This document shows, piece by piece, positions 1-13,800 of a stretch of DNA of 64,000 bases. The stretch's first letter is position 1. Each line of letters begins with the position of its first letter. The notes under the pieces were generated by a model that worked only from the letters and a program-made list of their open reading frames with translations, did no database searches and was not told the DNA's origin. The stretch comes from Trichopria drosophilae (Eukaryota > Arthropoda > Insecta > Hymenoptera > Diapriidae). The DNA lies in contig CM059587.1 of NCBI GenBank assembly GCA_030407085.1, forward strand, positions 31,283,001 through 31,347,000. The letters run 5' to 3'. A program made the translations under genes and the position numbers.

Positions 1-49
1 AGTATTGCATCTTGCCTTTGTTAAACTTTGAGGTGTTTCAAGCGAATTG

Positions 50-370
50 TATTTGATTTTTTAAAAGACCACCATTTTGGATTTGCTATTTTGAATTTTT
101 AAAATCTGACTTCAGATCCGTAATCAGCAGCCAAAAATCTGTAAAGAACCATACCGTCTGATTTTTTTAACATTATTTTTCGAGTATAAATGTGAAATTG
201 ATGTACATTTTTTATTGGACATGGTCAACTTTGACCTCACATATTTCCGAAATGGGGAATATGCTCACTTTGAAATTTTGCAGGGATTATTGGGTCATCA
301 TATGTAACCAATTGGCATAAAAAAAGGTTGAATATTCGAGGTACGAAAAACGGGCATTTTTGGCATGGGG
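50..370. repeat. CCATTTTGGATTT / GTAATCAGCGACC dispersed family, longest copy
   Basis: ACCATTTTGGATTTGCTATT, then TCTGACTTCAGATCCGTAATCAGCAGCC, then a tail with CGAGGTACGAAAAACGGGC. Other recognisable copies or fragments: 36070-36220, 43830-43915, 48858, 56390-56460, 59600-59680, 59780-59830. All are diverged and non-coding. Confidence 0.6.
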
Positions 371-761
371 CTTACAGAGGTTCTTTATTCCGATCAATCG
401 GTGACGACCTGATCGCGACGCGAACTTGCTAACCCGATGACGTTTCAAAACGTTCTAAAACCCGATCGTCACTTTTTCACTCCTTAGTTTGACATTTCAA
501 TTTATCGAGCATTTAAATCGACATATTTATCGCATTATATCGATATTACAATATTCGAATTACTAATAATGGTATCGAGATCGTCACCATTTTTAAGGGC
601 CTTTTACATAATTTACCTAACAGGCCTGCTTCATTTTGAGAGGTACCCCCATTCGGGTACGCAATGGCGTAGGGAAAACCACCTTTGTGGGAAAAAACCT
701 ACGCCGAGTACCGCAGTCGATAAAATATCGATTTCGTCCGTAACAATCATCGTCTTTAACA

Positions 762-801
762 CCATCGTCATCATCATAGTCATCATCATCATCATCATCA
801 T
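762..801 (+). repeat. ATC/TCA microsatellite
   Basis: Near-pure (TCA)n with one interruption (CATCATCATAGTCATCATC). It explains the Asp-rich or Ile/Val-rich open frames on both strands here. Confidence 0.95.
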
Positions 802-886
802 TGTTATTGTAATTGTCGTTAACATTTTTATTAATTATGGCTGAAAATGCAGTGCACATTAATTATAGATGATAATTACGTCATTG

Positions 887-1010
887 AAATTTGTTCGGAT
901 GCCTCTCGTACTGGATGAGGAGCTGTTTCTAATAATGATACCGCTAATGGTCAGTGATCCGAAGATAAAAGAAAAAGTGTGGAATAATATAGTTGACATT
1001 TATCTTTCAA
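887..1010 (+). pseudogene. Possible RNase H remnant of a DIRS-like retroelement
   Basis: One frame reads EICSDASRTG, stop (TGA where Trp is expected), GAVSNNDTANGQ, stop (TGA), SEDKRKS. The SDAS.TGWGAV....NGQWSe.E pattern is the family's RNase H start with both Trp codons turned to TGA. The following residues do not show HIN.LEL, so only a short remnant can be claimed. Confidence 0.35.
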
Positions 1011-2667
1011 ATGAGAGTTCGCTGAGAGTCCCTCTAGAAAAGTTTGACATTTGATTGTAAGACAGTATTTAGAATTCCGAATTTATGACCCACAAAATCA
1101 AAGTTACCGAGAATGGTTATTACACCCTAATATTACAAGATTCATCTTTCGCATCCGGACTGAAAGTGTTCTACGAAATTGTTCCAGTCGTATCCGAAAG
1201 CAGGATGCCCTAGGAATCTTTCCGGGACTGTGTGCCGTGTGCAGTGCACGTCCAGCCTCCCAATTTCCGGAAGTCCGTAGGCGATAGAATGACGCTGCCA
1301 GGTACAGACCTGGAAATGCAAGTGGTGGTTCCGGTGCTGCTTCTCCTCATAACCTCGATAGCTTAGATAAATTTTCCCGGGAGATGAACCTCCCAGAAGG
1401 TTTAATTTCGTATTGACAGTATTTGGCATATTTCAAAATTCTAAATTTTCATCACGATGCTACTCCAGTCACGTAAGACAATAAAACATTTTGGTTGTCT
1501 TGCCAACAGGTTAGGCGTGTGAATTTCTTAGTGAACTGTAGACGTGGTGTATGTAATGTCGTGTAGATATCATAAGATGTTCTCCGTGAAGATATATAAG
1601 AAAAACACCGTTGATGGTGTCATTTTTACTTGGCTGCTATATGATACATTTTCCATCAGTTAACAACTTCGGACTTTGACAGCACACTTAATAGAGATTC
1701 CATATAACTTCGTTAGTCCACGATCATAAATTAATGTCATTATAATACCCAGTCAACTCGGTAACGAGACTTATCGATTGTTCGCAACTCTTCGAACTCT
1801 TGCACTTCCGCCTGACCTGCCTTGTCGGTGAACGCGACACTTTGGTCCGTTAGAAGCACCGGAAGCCCGAACAAATATCTTATGATTCTCGGTGTCGTTT
1901 TTGTTCGGACGCATAAATTTTACTGTGAATTGTGCCTTTCAAGGCATATCCGCTATTATTTACCATACTGAAACTTTGTCAATGAAAATTGAAATATTTA
2001 ATAATTTGCGGTAAGAAGAGATTAAATGCACAAACTTGCATTGCGTAAAAAACTATTTTATTTATAAAACAGCAAGAAATATTAATCCCACAGCAAATGA
2101 TGAAGAAAATTGCGAAACATTTAAGTCTAGGAAACAATGTGTTATGATTATAATAAATTATGAACTACAATGAATTCTATCTAACAAGTAATTCAAAAGG
2201 AAGACATACAAATTAACACATTATATTTTAATACACGTTAGAAATGTTATGTTTATCACAAATATTAGTAATTAAAATATAAAGAACTTAAGTATTATAA
2301 GCTTAAACGGTCACTATGAAAAACTACAATCCATTTTTGAAATCTACAAACAAAATCTAGAAGTGAACTTTTAAGATGTGTGGACCGTTAAAATAGTGTC
2401 AATAGTTATTAAAACAAAATATGGAAATTATATTACTGTATGTCGAGGGTATGGGTCGCATTGTATTCCATATGTTCGCTAATTCATTGCGCGACATACA
2501 GATATCTGAAACTTGTTTAGAATCACTACTATAGTTGGTAACTACAATTTTATTATTAAAAATCAGTAAAATTGACAAATATTTATAGTTATTATGTAGT
2601 CTTGGATATATTTCCATAACACTGAACACCGAAAAAGATTTTCATTTTTATTTGCCTTTGATAATAA

Positions 2668-3215
2668 TTTTCGAACGGATTCTTCGTGCTGAAAGCGACA
2701 CAATTTTCCAATCACGTCCCGTTTTCGAGAAAGGTAATGTTAAAAGTTTCAAAATGTATGTTTTTGGCCATGTTTCTATTGTTTTTGTAGCAAAAGATAA
2801 CCTTTGTCAATAGGGCTTTTCACAGTATGAAATGCGCATGTGCAGAGTCAAATGTTTCGTTTTGGCGCATGTATTGTACAATTCGTATGCAAAACGTATG
2901 TACGTACACACAGTTTCGAGATTGTTTCGTACAGTTTTTCGCGCATGTGCGCAGATTCCTCTCTAAAATGAAAAGACTATTTTCGAACGAATTTTTGGGC
3001 TGAAAGCGATGACGCTAGGAGAATTTTCCTATGTCATGCCATTTTCAAGAGTGGCGAGGTTAACAGTTGCTATAAAATAAGTCGAAATATGGACAAATCG
3101 TATATTTTTACACATTACTTCATTGTTCTCGAAAACAGGAAAATTCTGTTAACACCATCATTTTGAGCATGAAAAATCAATTCGGAAATAATACCTATAT
3201 TACGATTATCAAAAG
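2668..3215. repeat. Three-copy repeat unit, two direct and one inverted
   Basis: Unit copies at about 2668-2755 and 2980-3070 in direct orientation (TTTCGAACG...TGCTGAAAGCGA...GAATTTTCC-like) and an inverted copy at about 3121-3195 (GTTCTCGAAAACAGGAAAAT...CATTTTGAGCATGAAAAATC). The interval between the direct copies has palindromic GCGCATGTGCGC-type words and ACGTATGTACGTAC. Non-coding; probably remnants of one foldback family. Confidence 0.65.
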
Positions 3216-3428
3216 TAAATTCTCATTTGCTACAAAAAATAATCGAAATATGACAAAAACCGCACATTGTTACAAAGAACCTCACACAGAATAAATAAAA
3301 AATGGGGTTTAGTCAAATCTGGCTGCGGATGAAGTATGCTTGTAGTTCATGATCAGAAGTTTATAAAAAACAGGGGGCACAAAAAGGGACTTTTTGTACA
3401 AATGAGAATGTTAAACAACTCCCTACAC

Positions 3429-3800
3429 TACCAATAGTAAACCTCTGTCTACTGCCACGAGTAATAAAAACTTGTTTGTTGTTGTTAATTAATACCCAAC
3501 TTTCGGACCAATCTAGGGTCATTTTTCAGGGATTATAAATTGTCGAATTTGCAATTCGAAGTGTTTCCCGTGATGGGAATCAGTTTAAAACATCTTTTAA
3601 GATAACATCAATACCAAATCAATGTTTTAAAAATATTTTTATAAGTTTCAATTTCAAACATTCGGACTTCGAATTCTAAATTCGGCAAGTCGTCACCCCT
3701 GAAGAGGGACCCTTGATTTGCCCGAAATGTTGATTATTAATTAACAACAACAAAAATTGTTTATTGCTTGTGGCAGCAGACGAAGGTTTACTATTGGTAG
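3429..3800. repeat. Inverted-repeat element, about 92-bp arms
   Basis: 3429-3520 (ACCAATAGTAAACCTCTGTC, TGTTGTTAATTAAT, GACCAATCTAGGGTC) pairs with 3708-3800 (GACCCTTGATTTGC, ATTAATTAACAACAAC, GTTTACTATTGGTA). Weaker mirror similarity continues inward (GAATTTGCAATTCGAAG against CTTCGAATTCTAAATTC). Confidence 0.85.
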
Positions 3801-6800
3801 GCAATAAAAAGATTGTAGGTAATTCAGTACACAGATTTTAATTCTATAGTAAAATTCCTCTGTAATGGTTTCAGTTGTCTGTAGGTATCATTAAATGCGA
3901 GAAGAAATGTTGGTATAATTTAGTAAATTCTTATATTGCATTTTACATTGCATACCTTCCTTTTTAAAATGTGATCAATATTATTTATATCCTCTGAATG
4001 AAAGAGTTTCTACCAAATTAGTCTTATCTTCACTATAGAAGAGAAATGTAAAGAACTGCTATTAATTACTTTTTGTTCTGCGGATTACTTTACCCGTCTT
4101 AGCAAGTTGGATGAATGCTTCACGGTATGTCGAGCTCACGTAGTTTGTGTTATATTGCTACATTTCATAAGTTCAAGAGAAGGTGAACTTACATCAAAAT
4201 AGCCGTACCTTCGCCTATTATTCCGACATCGATTTACAGAATTCAGCTACTGTTATGTAAGGATCGTATACCAGCTAAACCCTCATCCCCGTTTAAGTCC
4301 ATTTGAGGACGGAGCGGTGGTTCGCAAATTCATTCCCCACCTATTGAAATGAGCTCTCTGTAACCAAGAGTTTCTCAACCAGGGAATGTATTAGGGTAAT
4401 AGAAGCAATTTTAGAAGTACAGCTTTTCACTTAATATCCGATTTTTTGTTAACTCTGAGAAAAAATAGAAACTACATATATATCCAGTCATGTCTGTCAT
4501 TCTCCATCTGTCAATTTGAAATGTTTTTAAATTTGAAAAAATTTTTTGGGTACATCATTATGATCTCTCAAGCAGTGAACTCTAGCGATACCATTGAAGC
4601 ACCGAAAACTGATATACTAGTTTTAAAGATATCCCATTTATTTTGAGAATACGTGACTTTGGTTAAATTCCTGTGATGGCAAAAATGGAACTACTGAGAT
4701 CGGTTTCACATACAATACACAACGAAGAATTTCATCATACTAGTGTACGTATATAAGACACTGATGACTGAAAACGCTCTGTTTATAATCTAAAACTTGC
4801 GCAGCTTGACATTAATATTTTATGATACCAGAGCTATTAAAATCAATCCTACATATGATCTGACGTTCTCTGAAGATGTTCTAAAAAGAAGCGATCTTCT
4901 CTTTGTTGTTAACCAGCATATTCTTATTATAAGAAAATTATTCTTTCTTTGCTAATGAAATATGCTTAATATATTTGCATCCGTTCCTAAAATATTTGCA
5001 GTAGCCTGGTATTTTTTAAATTAGAATGTTTTTCTGATGAGAAAATATTTTCGAAAGCATACTCTTTTACTTTAAGAAACACTTCTTAAATTGTTTAGAA
5101 GAATTCTTAGGTTAAGAGTATTGTACACTTAATTATTAAGAATATAAATTTTAGAGTGGGGTATACTTTAAAGTTAAAATATGGGGGTTTCGGTGAGGGA
5201 TGTGATTTCAAATTCACATTTTTTCTGGCTCTTGATATCAATTGGGATTTTGTTAATTATTTTTCAAAAACTTCACTTTTCAGGAATCCGACTGATTTTA
5301 TGGTGTAACTATTTTTGGAAAGTTTCAATCTTGAAGCATATATGAAATCGTAGGTAAAAAACGAGAAATTTTTTAATGATCGTTACTAAAAATCTACGTT
5401 AACTTTTAAATTGTTATTTAACATTGTGTACTGTTTGAAATGATTTGAGAAATATGCATTAATATAACCAAAATATTTGAGAAATTATAATTGGAAGAAT
5501 CGAAGCAAATCATATATATAACTCGTCTGAATTATTTTTGAGTTGCTGCTAATAACGTACTATGCTTAGTACTGCTTTAGTAATTGATATAATTTCAGCT
5601 ATGATGAAAATGCCACCAAATGGGCCACTACCAATGAATAGACGATTACCATAATCGGTATTTAGTTTTCAAAGAATGCCTTGTTTGAATTCCTCTGAAA
5701 ACTAATATTTAAAAATGCCAAGAACTTTATTTTCGTTGTACATCCAGAATAATGTTTACAATATTACTGACCTACTAAAGTTTATTTTTTTAGAAACAAT
5801 GCACAGTTTTCAGGCTTCCTTCACTTTAAAAACGACGTCCGCCAAGTAGAAAACATCGTTTCATTAATTAAGTATTTACCAGATGATTTAATCACGTTTT
5901 GTAATGAAATTAAATCAAATACATAAAAAAGGTCCATAGATTAATTTTTTAATTAATTAAAGTAAAATTGTTTATTTATAAAATGTTTTATTGAGCGAAT
6001 AAATTGACTAAAACCCAATGAATAGACTATCATCTTTATTGGTTGCTTGCATTTACTGCTAATTACATGGGGGTTTAATAAAATGTTTTAAATTGTATAG
6101 ATATTACCTTATGCTACATGCAAAAAAACGCGCACCAGGTTTTCAGGGTCGCTGATGATGGTGTCTACGTTTTAACTAAATGAATTAAGTTAAATAAGTT
6201 ATTTAAATAAATCGTTTGTTTAAAATCGTTTTTTGTACTTTAATAAAATAAAGTTCACAATCGTTTATTTTAAATTGCATTTTGTATTTTAGTATAATAT
6301 GAACATATTGAAATAAAACCCAATTTATTATATTGATAAAAGAGGAGATTTATTTATTTATCCTTGAATTCCTGATAATACCTAATAATTTAAGAGTAAA
6401 ATAGTAACCATTTATTGGGATTTAGCGTATTATTTTACAAAAGTACAAATTTTGTACAAAACAGCGATTTTCGTCTGTATTTGAAGTTATGTCGTGCCAA
6501 ATTTGTTCTTTTACTGATAAAACAATTAACACCATCTTAAAGTGTAAGCCATGCGCTTTCAAACGTTGTCGACTATACTTGTACATATCTCATTTCCTCC
6601 GAGAAATTTTGAAATTATCCCGTTTGTACAAAAAACACTTGGATGCATTACAGTCGTAGCATGTTGTAATATTATTGTTAAAAAGAAAACAATAGAATTT
6701 TTTGGTAGATGTAGTTCAAACTAACTGAATAAATAAAAAGTGGACAAATTCACAACAGAAATAACAAACTCGACAAACCTTGCATATCTCGGTTTGCATT

Positions 6801-7914
6801 CTGTAAAAGCGAAAGGTTTATGTTATATTTATTATTCTCAACTCCGTCGTATACAATTTTCACATTTCAGCAATATAAGTCTTACAAATTAAAGTTAAAC
6901 TTGCAATGTACAAAATTAGGAACAATTAATACAATAATTAGAAAATATGAATAAAATTAAAATGCTTGAATTCTTCTTTTTCCTGTTTCAAATTTACAGA
7001 CAATATTAACAAAAAAGTAGAAACAAGTTAGGAAATGAAAACTTGGTTCTACATATGCGAATACCATTTTAATTATACGGACTACAAAATGTACCGCGGC
7101 CGCGGAAAGGCAACACCGTCGAGTCCGCACACTTCCAAGTTTTTTACGGTTTTGATCACAATTTGCAAATCGAAGCAAAGCAAAATTTGAAAATCATGCA
7201 CTAACAATTTATGAAAATACAAAACAGGCATTAGATATAGATCTAGTCGATTATGTGCACAACCGTGTAAGCGTCACAGGGTTAATTGGTTAAATTCCAT
7301 CAGTTTATATTATAATGTCACATTTAAATCTAAATTTCTCTACGGATTGAGATTTTTGTTATTTACGATATTTAAGTTTGTTAAATTAGATCAATGAAAC
7401 GACAATGGGAACTTGAAAATTCTTCCAACTGGGTTTGTAATGTGATGGGCATATTATATTATGTTTTTAAATTTAAGAAGTATTTCAACATTGTAAATAA
7501 ATTACAATTATAAATATAAACATTTCATGCATTCTACAAATTGCAAAGAGCGAATCACTTGATGATCGTTTAGTAATTAACAGGCAATTTAAGCACGTAT
7601 AATGTACATTACTACGATTACCAAAAGAAACAAATGGTTGTGGTTCGTTATGTACTGTCCAAGGCTCGTCAATTTATTAATCTTCTATATTTTATACCTT
7701 TAGATATTTTATTTACGTATTTTTTTAATTGTGGATTTTTGAAAATCGCATTTTTATGAATTTTCCGCGCTGAAATATCTTAGAGGGGTATAAATAACTC
7801 GTCAAATATATCTGGGCTTCAATAGGATGATGTGTATTTTTAAAAAATTCAATATGGCGAAAAAAACCTTGAAAACTCTTGTTATTTATTCATTAACCAT
7901 GTGTATTACTTCGA

Positions 7915-8115
7915 CCTTAGGTCTGATCGAAGTATTGAATTTGGTCTCCTCGGGTATAAAAATTATCCTATAGTTTTTCATCAAATCTGGATGTTTCAGA
8001 CCCTAAGGAGCCCAAATCAACAATAAAAAAAATTGTGTCCGTGATCTTGTACGTACGTCCCGTTTTTTTTTGTCTCGCGATAACTCACGTACGGCTAAGT
8101 GGATCTACATGAATT
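7915..8115. repeat. Dispersed repeat, copy A
   Basis: Contains AAGTATTGAATTTGGTCTCC, TCAGACCCTAAGGAGCCC, GTCCGTGATCTTGTACGTAC and TCGCGATAACTCACG. The same blocks in the same order occur at 10705-10885. Function unknown; no coding frame. Confidence 0.65.
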
Positions 8116-10704
8116 TTTTATTTCATTTTTATTTTACACCTGCAAATCAGGGCGTAAAATGAGCTTTTTACGCCTAAAGAATCAAAAATTGCAAAAAGGT
8201 TTTTGGTGCCCCTCACATTTCGCAGGAAACACTCTTACGCACTTGTATTAAAACTACTATTTTGACAAATTCTCGACCGTAAGCAATTAAAAAAAGAAGA
8301 ACAAATTGAGGAACGTTATTATATCTTATTATATATTTTATTATTTTTACTATCAGTAATAGCTCTTATTTCAGAGTTATTGCTAGGTAATCATTATAGT
8401 TTCTTTTTGATTTTCATATAAAATTTATCAACTTCTCTCCACTAGATATACAGCACACCCAATTAAAATATTATGCGATTTTAGTATAGTAGCCGTGTGC
8501 TCTATTTATACTTCTTTTTTTTATTTACTTACGATTGAGGATTTTTCAAAAAAGTTACTTTTATGTACCAATTATTAAAAGATAAATTGTTCTTTCTTCA
8601 ACGTAGAACAATCTTAGCTTACATTATATTTTTCACTAATACGTTTTTACTCTATAGAATGTCAATGTTACGCAATTTTGTAATGTATGCTTTATAACAA
8701 CACTGCAGCTATCTGTTTTTTGCAATTCCGCTATTTCATGATTTTTGTGACAAGTCGAGTACACGTTTCTTAGGCAAGTCGCCATCAATTTCCCGATCCA
8801 TGATTTTACGATCTAAAGTCGTTATTGCGTGTAATGAGCACTGAATTCCGATGTGATATATCATTTATATTGACAGGTAGAAATTACGAACCAAAATATA
8901 TTTTCGTAAATCGCAAATGTATCGGCACGTAACCCAGTTTCAGCAGGAGGAGTCAGGCTGATTGTCTGAACGGTGAAAGTCGGTGCCTGATCTTTGGAAC
9001 TATTAATGCGAGGGGTACACGCGATTCTGAGGCGTTGTTAATTGCAAAAATCTACGGAAAAGTGAAAAAAATTATTGAAATCTCGAAAATAGCAAATGTG
9101 AATACAATATTTATTTGTAGCAATTCTCGAAATTGGCAATCGGAATACAGAAGGGAGGAAATAAAAGCTTCTCTAAAAAAAGTCATTCGTAGCAATACAT
9201 ATGTAATAAACAAATTTTTCATGTCATGTTTCGTGGCAATCCGGTGAAAATTCTGATAGTACTCCGATATCATGGATTTGAAAAAAGTTGTTCGAAGTAT
9301 GTTCTATAGTCGTGTTGCAAACGTAATTTTTTACGAAACTTTGATTTGCAGAATTGAAAACATAAGAAAATTAGCCACTGTGAAAAAGAAAGGTTGTGAT
9401 CAAAAGCAGCCATTTATTAGATAACAAAATAACACCTGAGTCAACTCAATAATTTGTATATACCTGACTACCTTTCAGCTTAGTTCAAGAGTATCTCAGA
9501 TACATTTCATTCAGTGTAAATATATGTAGCTAAAATATAGTTAAAAAGAAAATATTTCGAAATGATAACGTTACTGCAATAGAATTTAGTTTTTGGAACT
9601 TAGAAATTACTTAATTGGTATGGTTATAGTTTTTTGTTAAGGTTTTCAAGTTAATTGTGAAATCTGTTCTTTCTCGATTTAACCATTATTTGTGAATGTC
9701 ATCTTTTAAAATTTGTTAACACTTTCAATAGTTTTAAGTAAAACAATTCGTTGACAAATTACTATTACCAAATTTCTCAAAATGTGTTTGTTCAAATTAA
9801 ATGTTCCCGAATCATACTTATTTTAAATTTATTGATTTAAAATTAGTGAATAATGATAATCGGTCTTTTCAAAATAGTCGGTCGGTGAAACATCGACGTT
9901 AATGAAGAGGTTTTCATCGATAGATAAACAGATAAATCAGGAAAACAACAAATATAAGTATATCGAACAAATATATATCGTCCGACTAAACAAATTTTAG
10001 TAATTTACATTAAAAACTTAAAACTTATATTCTTAGAGACGATCATATAAAGGGTAATGTATCATTGGAAAGCAACAAACAATCAAGAAATTTTAATCAG
10101 ATCTTAATATCATGAATAATGTTTAACTTCCTTTAAACAGCAATAAGCGAAAACGTTTAGTATAAAGTTTTAATTTGATCTTCATTGAAAAAACTGCGTA
10201 GTAACATCTAATTAACCGCATTAAAAGTGAACGCTTCAAAGGAGCAAGAACAATAAAGAAAAAATGAAAATATCAAGGGCCGTGGCTGGTGTTTACAGTC
10301 TAATAACTGAAGAAAGTTCCGTTCTCTAGTATATTTTTCGTCACGTTCGAGTCATTAATCACTGACCCCTATATACGATGCGCAGGAAAAACCTATTTAT
10401 TCAAAAACTAGATCAAGATTAATCAAATCCATTCTTTACATTTTTACAATAGAGATTAAGGAATTCCTCAAGTCGAGTAAAGAAACTTCCTTAAGTACTT
10501 CTTGGTTAACATTTTTTATGTACTAAACGAGTGATCCATTATTTAAACGTTAATTGGTGTAACATTTAAAGAAGATAATCTCTTCGGATACAAATATTTC
10601 GTCTCCATAAAGAATATTGGTTATTCCAGCAAATTATGTGTTTGTGTAACACCAAAAGTATTTGGCAAATTCTAATTTGGAACATGACTTTGCTGAAATT
10701 TCAG

Positions 10705-10885
10705 AATCAAAGGTCTGGACAAAGTATTGAATTTGGTCACCTCGGAAAAAAATTAGCCTATTCAAATATTGACATTTTAGACCCTAAACAACTAAAAAAT
10801 GAAATAAATGAAATGTTAGTCCGTGATCGTGTATGTACGTACATTTTCCTGTTTTGCGACATCTGTTGAACGCTAAGAACAATTT
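10705..10885. repeat. Dispersed repeat, copy B
   Basis: AAGTATTGAATTTGGTCACC, TTTAGACCCTAAACAACT, GTCCGTGATCGTGTATGTAC and TTGCGACATCTG match copy A at 7915-8115 in order. The 77-codon open frame over it is taken as chance. Confidence 0.65.
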
Positions 10886-13800
10886 TAAAATTTCAAGCTC
10901 TCTTTGAGTTTGTCATGGCCTAATTTAGATCTGATTAGTTTTTTAGTCTATTCATATTACATTATAGGAAGGTCGAACAAAAAAAAACTCAAAAAGATGT
11001 TTTGGCGCTTCTTAGATTTTGATTTAGATTTAGATTTATTTAAAAAAACCCTGGGACAAACCCAAAGGGGGACAAATCTTATAAAAAATACATTTCACAA
11101 AGAAAATACTCCCAACAAAAAGATTCTTTACATAACAGGTTGTATGCAGTTTATTCATAAGGTCATGGGTAATGTTGTAGAAGATCAATGAAGATGAAAA
11201 TAATCAAGTTGACATGTCAAGTATGTTCTAGCATAAGAGTTTGACAAGAATGCAGTAATCAGGGAATCGGCATGTGCGAAGTAGTGCTTATCAGTTCTGA
11301 GTTTATTATTATTTATTTACTTAATACCATTAACGGGATGCATGTGCCTTAACACAAAAAATTAAATCACCTAAGAAAATCAGTGTCTATAAATATGTTA
11401 TATAAAGTAAAGCTCCAGCTGTAATGTGCTGGGGGTTGATATTTTTTTCTATTGTCAATTACATAGTCGCATCTGCAAAACCCTGCCTAGTCGAGGAGTA
11501 CATGAGCTAAAAGATGCAGGGTCGAAGCCACTTATTATTAAAATACAATTCATTTATTAATTGTCAAATGACCGTATTTGAAATCATAATACATTTATTT
11601 TCTTTGATTTTGCAACGATGTAGCTAAGGTGTCGATATAGACTGAACAGGCTAATCACTGTAAAAGTACAGAAAATGTATCTCAGAGACGACTGGCATGT
11701 CTACTGTATATTAATAAAGTATTGTATAGTAATAAGAATACTGCGTAGTAATAAATGTAAAAAAATAAATATATATGCTGGGAACAAGGTAGTGTCCTTA
11801 TATGAAACATAAAATACTAAAATATTTTGTAATCTTAGTTAATATTTTGTGTAATGTTTCGAGCTCGTACGCGATATAATGATTTCTTTTTAAATCCAAA
11901 TTCCATGTTCTTAAACAACTTAAAATTTAAAGTGCGCTATTCATGTTAAAACTCTACTTTAAAATAGAGAGAATGATAAATTTTATTTTGTCCGAAAGTT
12001 ATCTTAAAAATGGGAGATCAACAAGATAAATAATTTCTGTAGAGCTTCATCGTGTTGACCAAAATGGAATATTACTGTTTCGAGATAAATGAGTTTAAAG
12101 CTTTGGAGAAATACAACATGCTAGTGTACTCAATAAAGAGTAGCCATATATTACATTTCCGTCGAATTAAAAAAAGTTACTAACTGTCAAACCTGAGGGA
12201 GGAATTGTGTTTTGGATCCTGTGAACAACCCTATCCATGCCTTTTGTATTTCAGTACAGGCTTCGTAAATAATACTATTGGTTATCAAAATCACTATAGT
12301 TGTACTACTATGAATTTTCGAGTTTTATCTAAATTATAGTTTGTATGAATTTTATAACAAACAAATTTTAAAAAAGGATCATTGAAACTATTTAAATTAT
12401 CCGCTTCGCATCGTGTAAAATGCACAGTGATGTAACAATCGTAAGGAAAATACCAATGAAATTGAGTATATCATAGGTTCAATGCTTTAAAAGCATATTG
12501 GCTTTTTCTTACGTATAAACTGGATAACAATAACTATAATATTAAAAGTGAAATATATGGCATTTTTGCCCTCGAGACACAAGTTTTTACTTCGAAAAGT
12601 AATCTCGTGTACTCCTTTATATTTCTTTTCGTTGTGTATACAAATGAAAAAAAAAGAAAAACAACGCCGACCTCATACTTCGCTTTTTGATGGAAAGCAT
12701 AACAGTATGCTTCAAGAGGAAATTGAATGCTCCGATTTTTGAAACCCGATTTCGAGCCTCGCGACTATATTTCCGAATTATTTGTAATGTGAAATGAATT
12801 CTGTTATAACAAAAGTATATTTATAACTTGTTTTATATTAATATATATTATTAATGCAATAAATAACGAAAAACTGTTGGTTTTTCTTGATTGCTTTGAT
12901 AAAAAATGTTTCAGTAATCGTTCCAATATTATAACTAATTATTAGTTAATTACAAATTAACGCAACGCATTAAATTTTCAATAAACCGAAAGTCTCGTTA
13001 AACATTGAAACGTTATATTTGTATACATGTTATGAATTAATAAATACTCCGCTCAATTAAATTCATTAAAAACAATTTAGTTTATTTACATTTCATATGA
13101 TATAAGATTGCATATAAGTCCTGTAATTATTCCACTAGCGGCATATATTTGGAATCAATTTTTAAAAATAAAGTTACGGAATTTTACTGCTATTTGTGAT
13201 CAACAGTCGAATCCGAGTCAAATTTAAATCTAAAAGATCCAATTTTTGTATTTACAGGAGCTAATTTGGTGTGCTTTGGAATAAATAATTTGCGCCTAAT
13301 AATGGATGATATTAATGATTTATGTCATGGTAAAAGAAAAATGTAAATATTACATGAAAAGAAAAGTTACTTCGCGTTTGGTAATTTTTCATAATTTTTA
13401 ATGTGTTTTACAATAATTTAAACATTTATTATTCATTTTAATAGTGTAATTTTTACTCTACGCTGGTGTTGAGTTCAGATTATTTTGTATTTTTTTCTTA
13501 GCATGCATAAAATCTCTGAAGGTGTCTTTTGAATCACAAAAACTATTCAAGAAATAAAAAAAAGCCTTAGCAAAATCACCCTCTAAATCATTCTTTTCTG
13601 AATATCTTGGATCTTTCTGATGACAGAAAATCGTCTGCTGTGTTTACCATTATCAAAAAAAATATGAATTTGTCTAGGAAAATTTGCATTATTTCTAATC
13701 AGGTAGAGGACTTCCTGACATTAGGAAAAATTAGCTGGAAAAATTAAAACATTATTCAATATTACGGTTTACTTAAGTTGCAAGAATCGGGACTAGAATC

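Larger units (their letters stand above)
371..2667. other. Non-genic region with scattered remnants
   Basis: Apart from the microsatellite and the possible RNase H remnant, nothing firm. 1743-1919 on the minus strand stays open for 59 codons in a GC-richer patch (GLPVLLTDQSVAFTDKAGQ) but has no start codon and matches no family recognised here. 1140-1440 is also GC-richer, with unrecognised open frames on both strands. Confidence 0.5.

Noticed and set aside
569..859. Open frames on both strands over the ATC repeat
   Set aside because: They are produced by the microsatellite (poly-Ile/Val on one strand, poly-Asp on the other) and have no other protein-like content.
1743..1919. Minus-strand open stretch with protein-like residues (TDQSVAFTDKAGQAEVQEF)
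   Set aside because: No start codon, only 59 codons, no family recognised; kept only as a remark.
12548..12742. 64-codon + strand open frame
   Set aside because: No conserved motif, AT-rich neighbourhood, no splice or promoter context.
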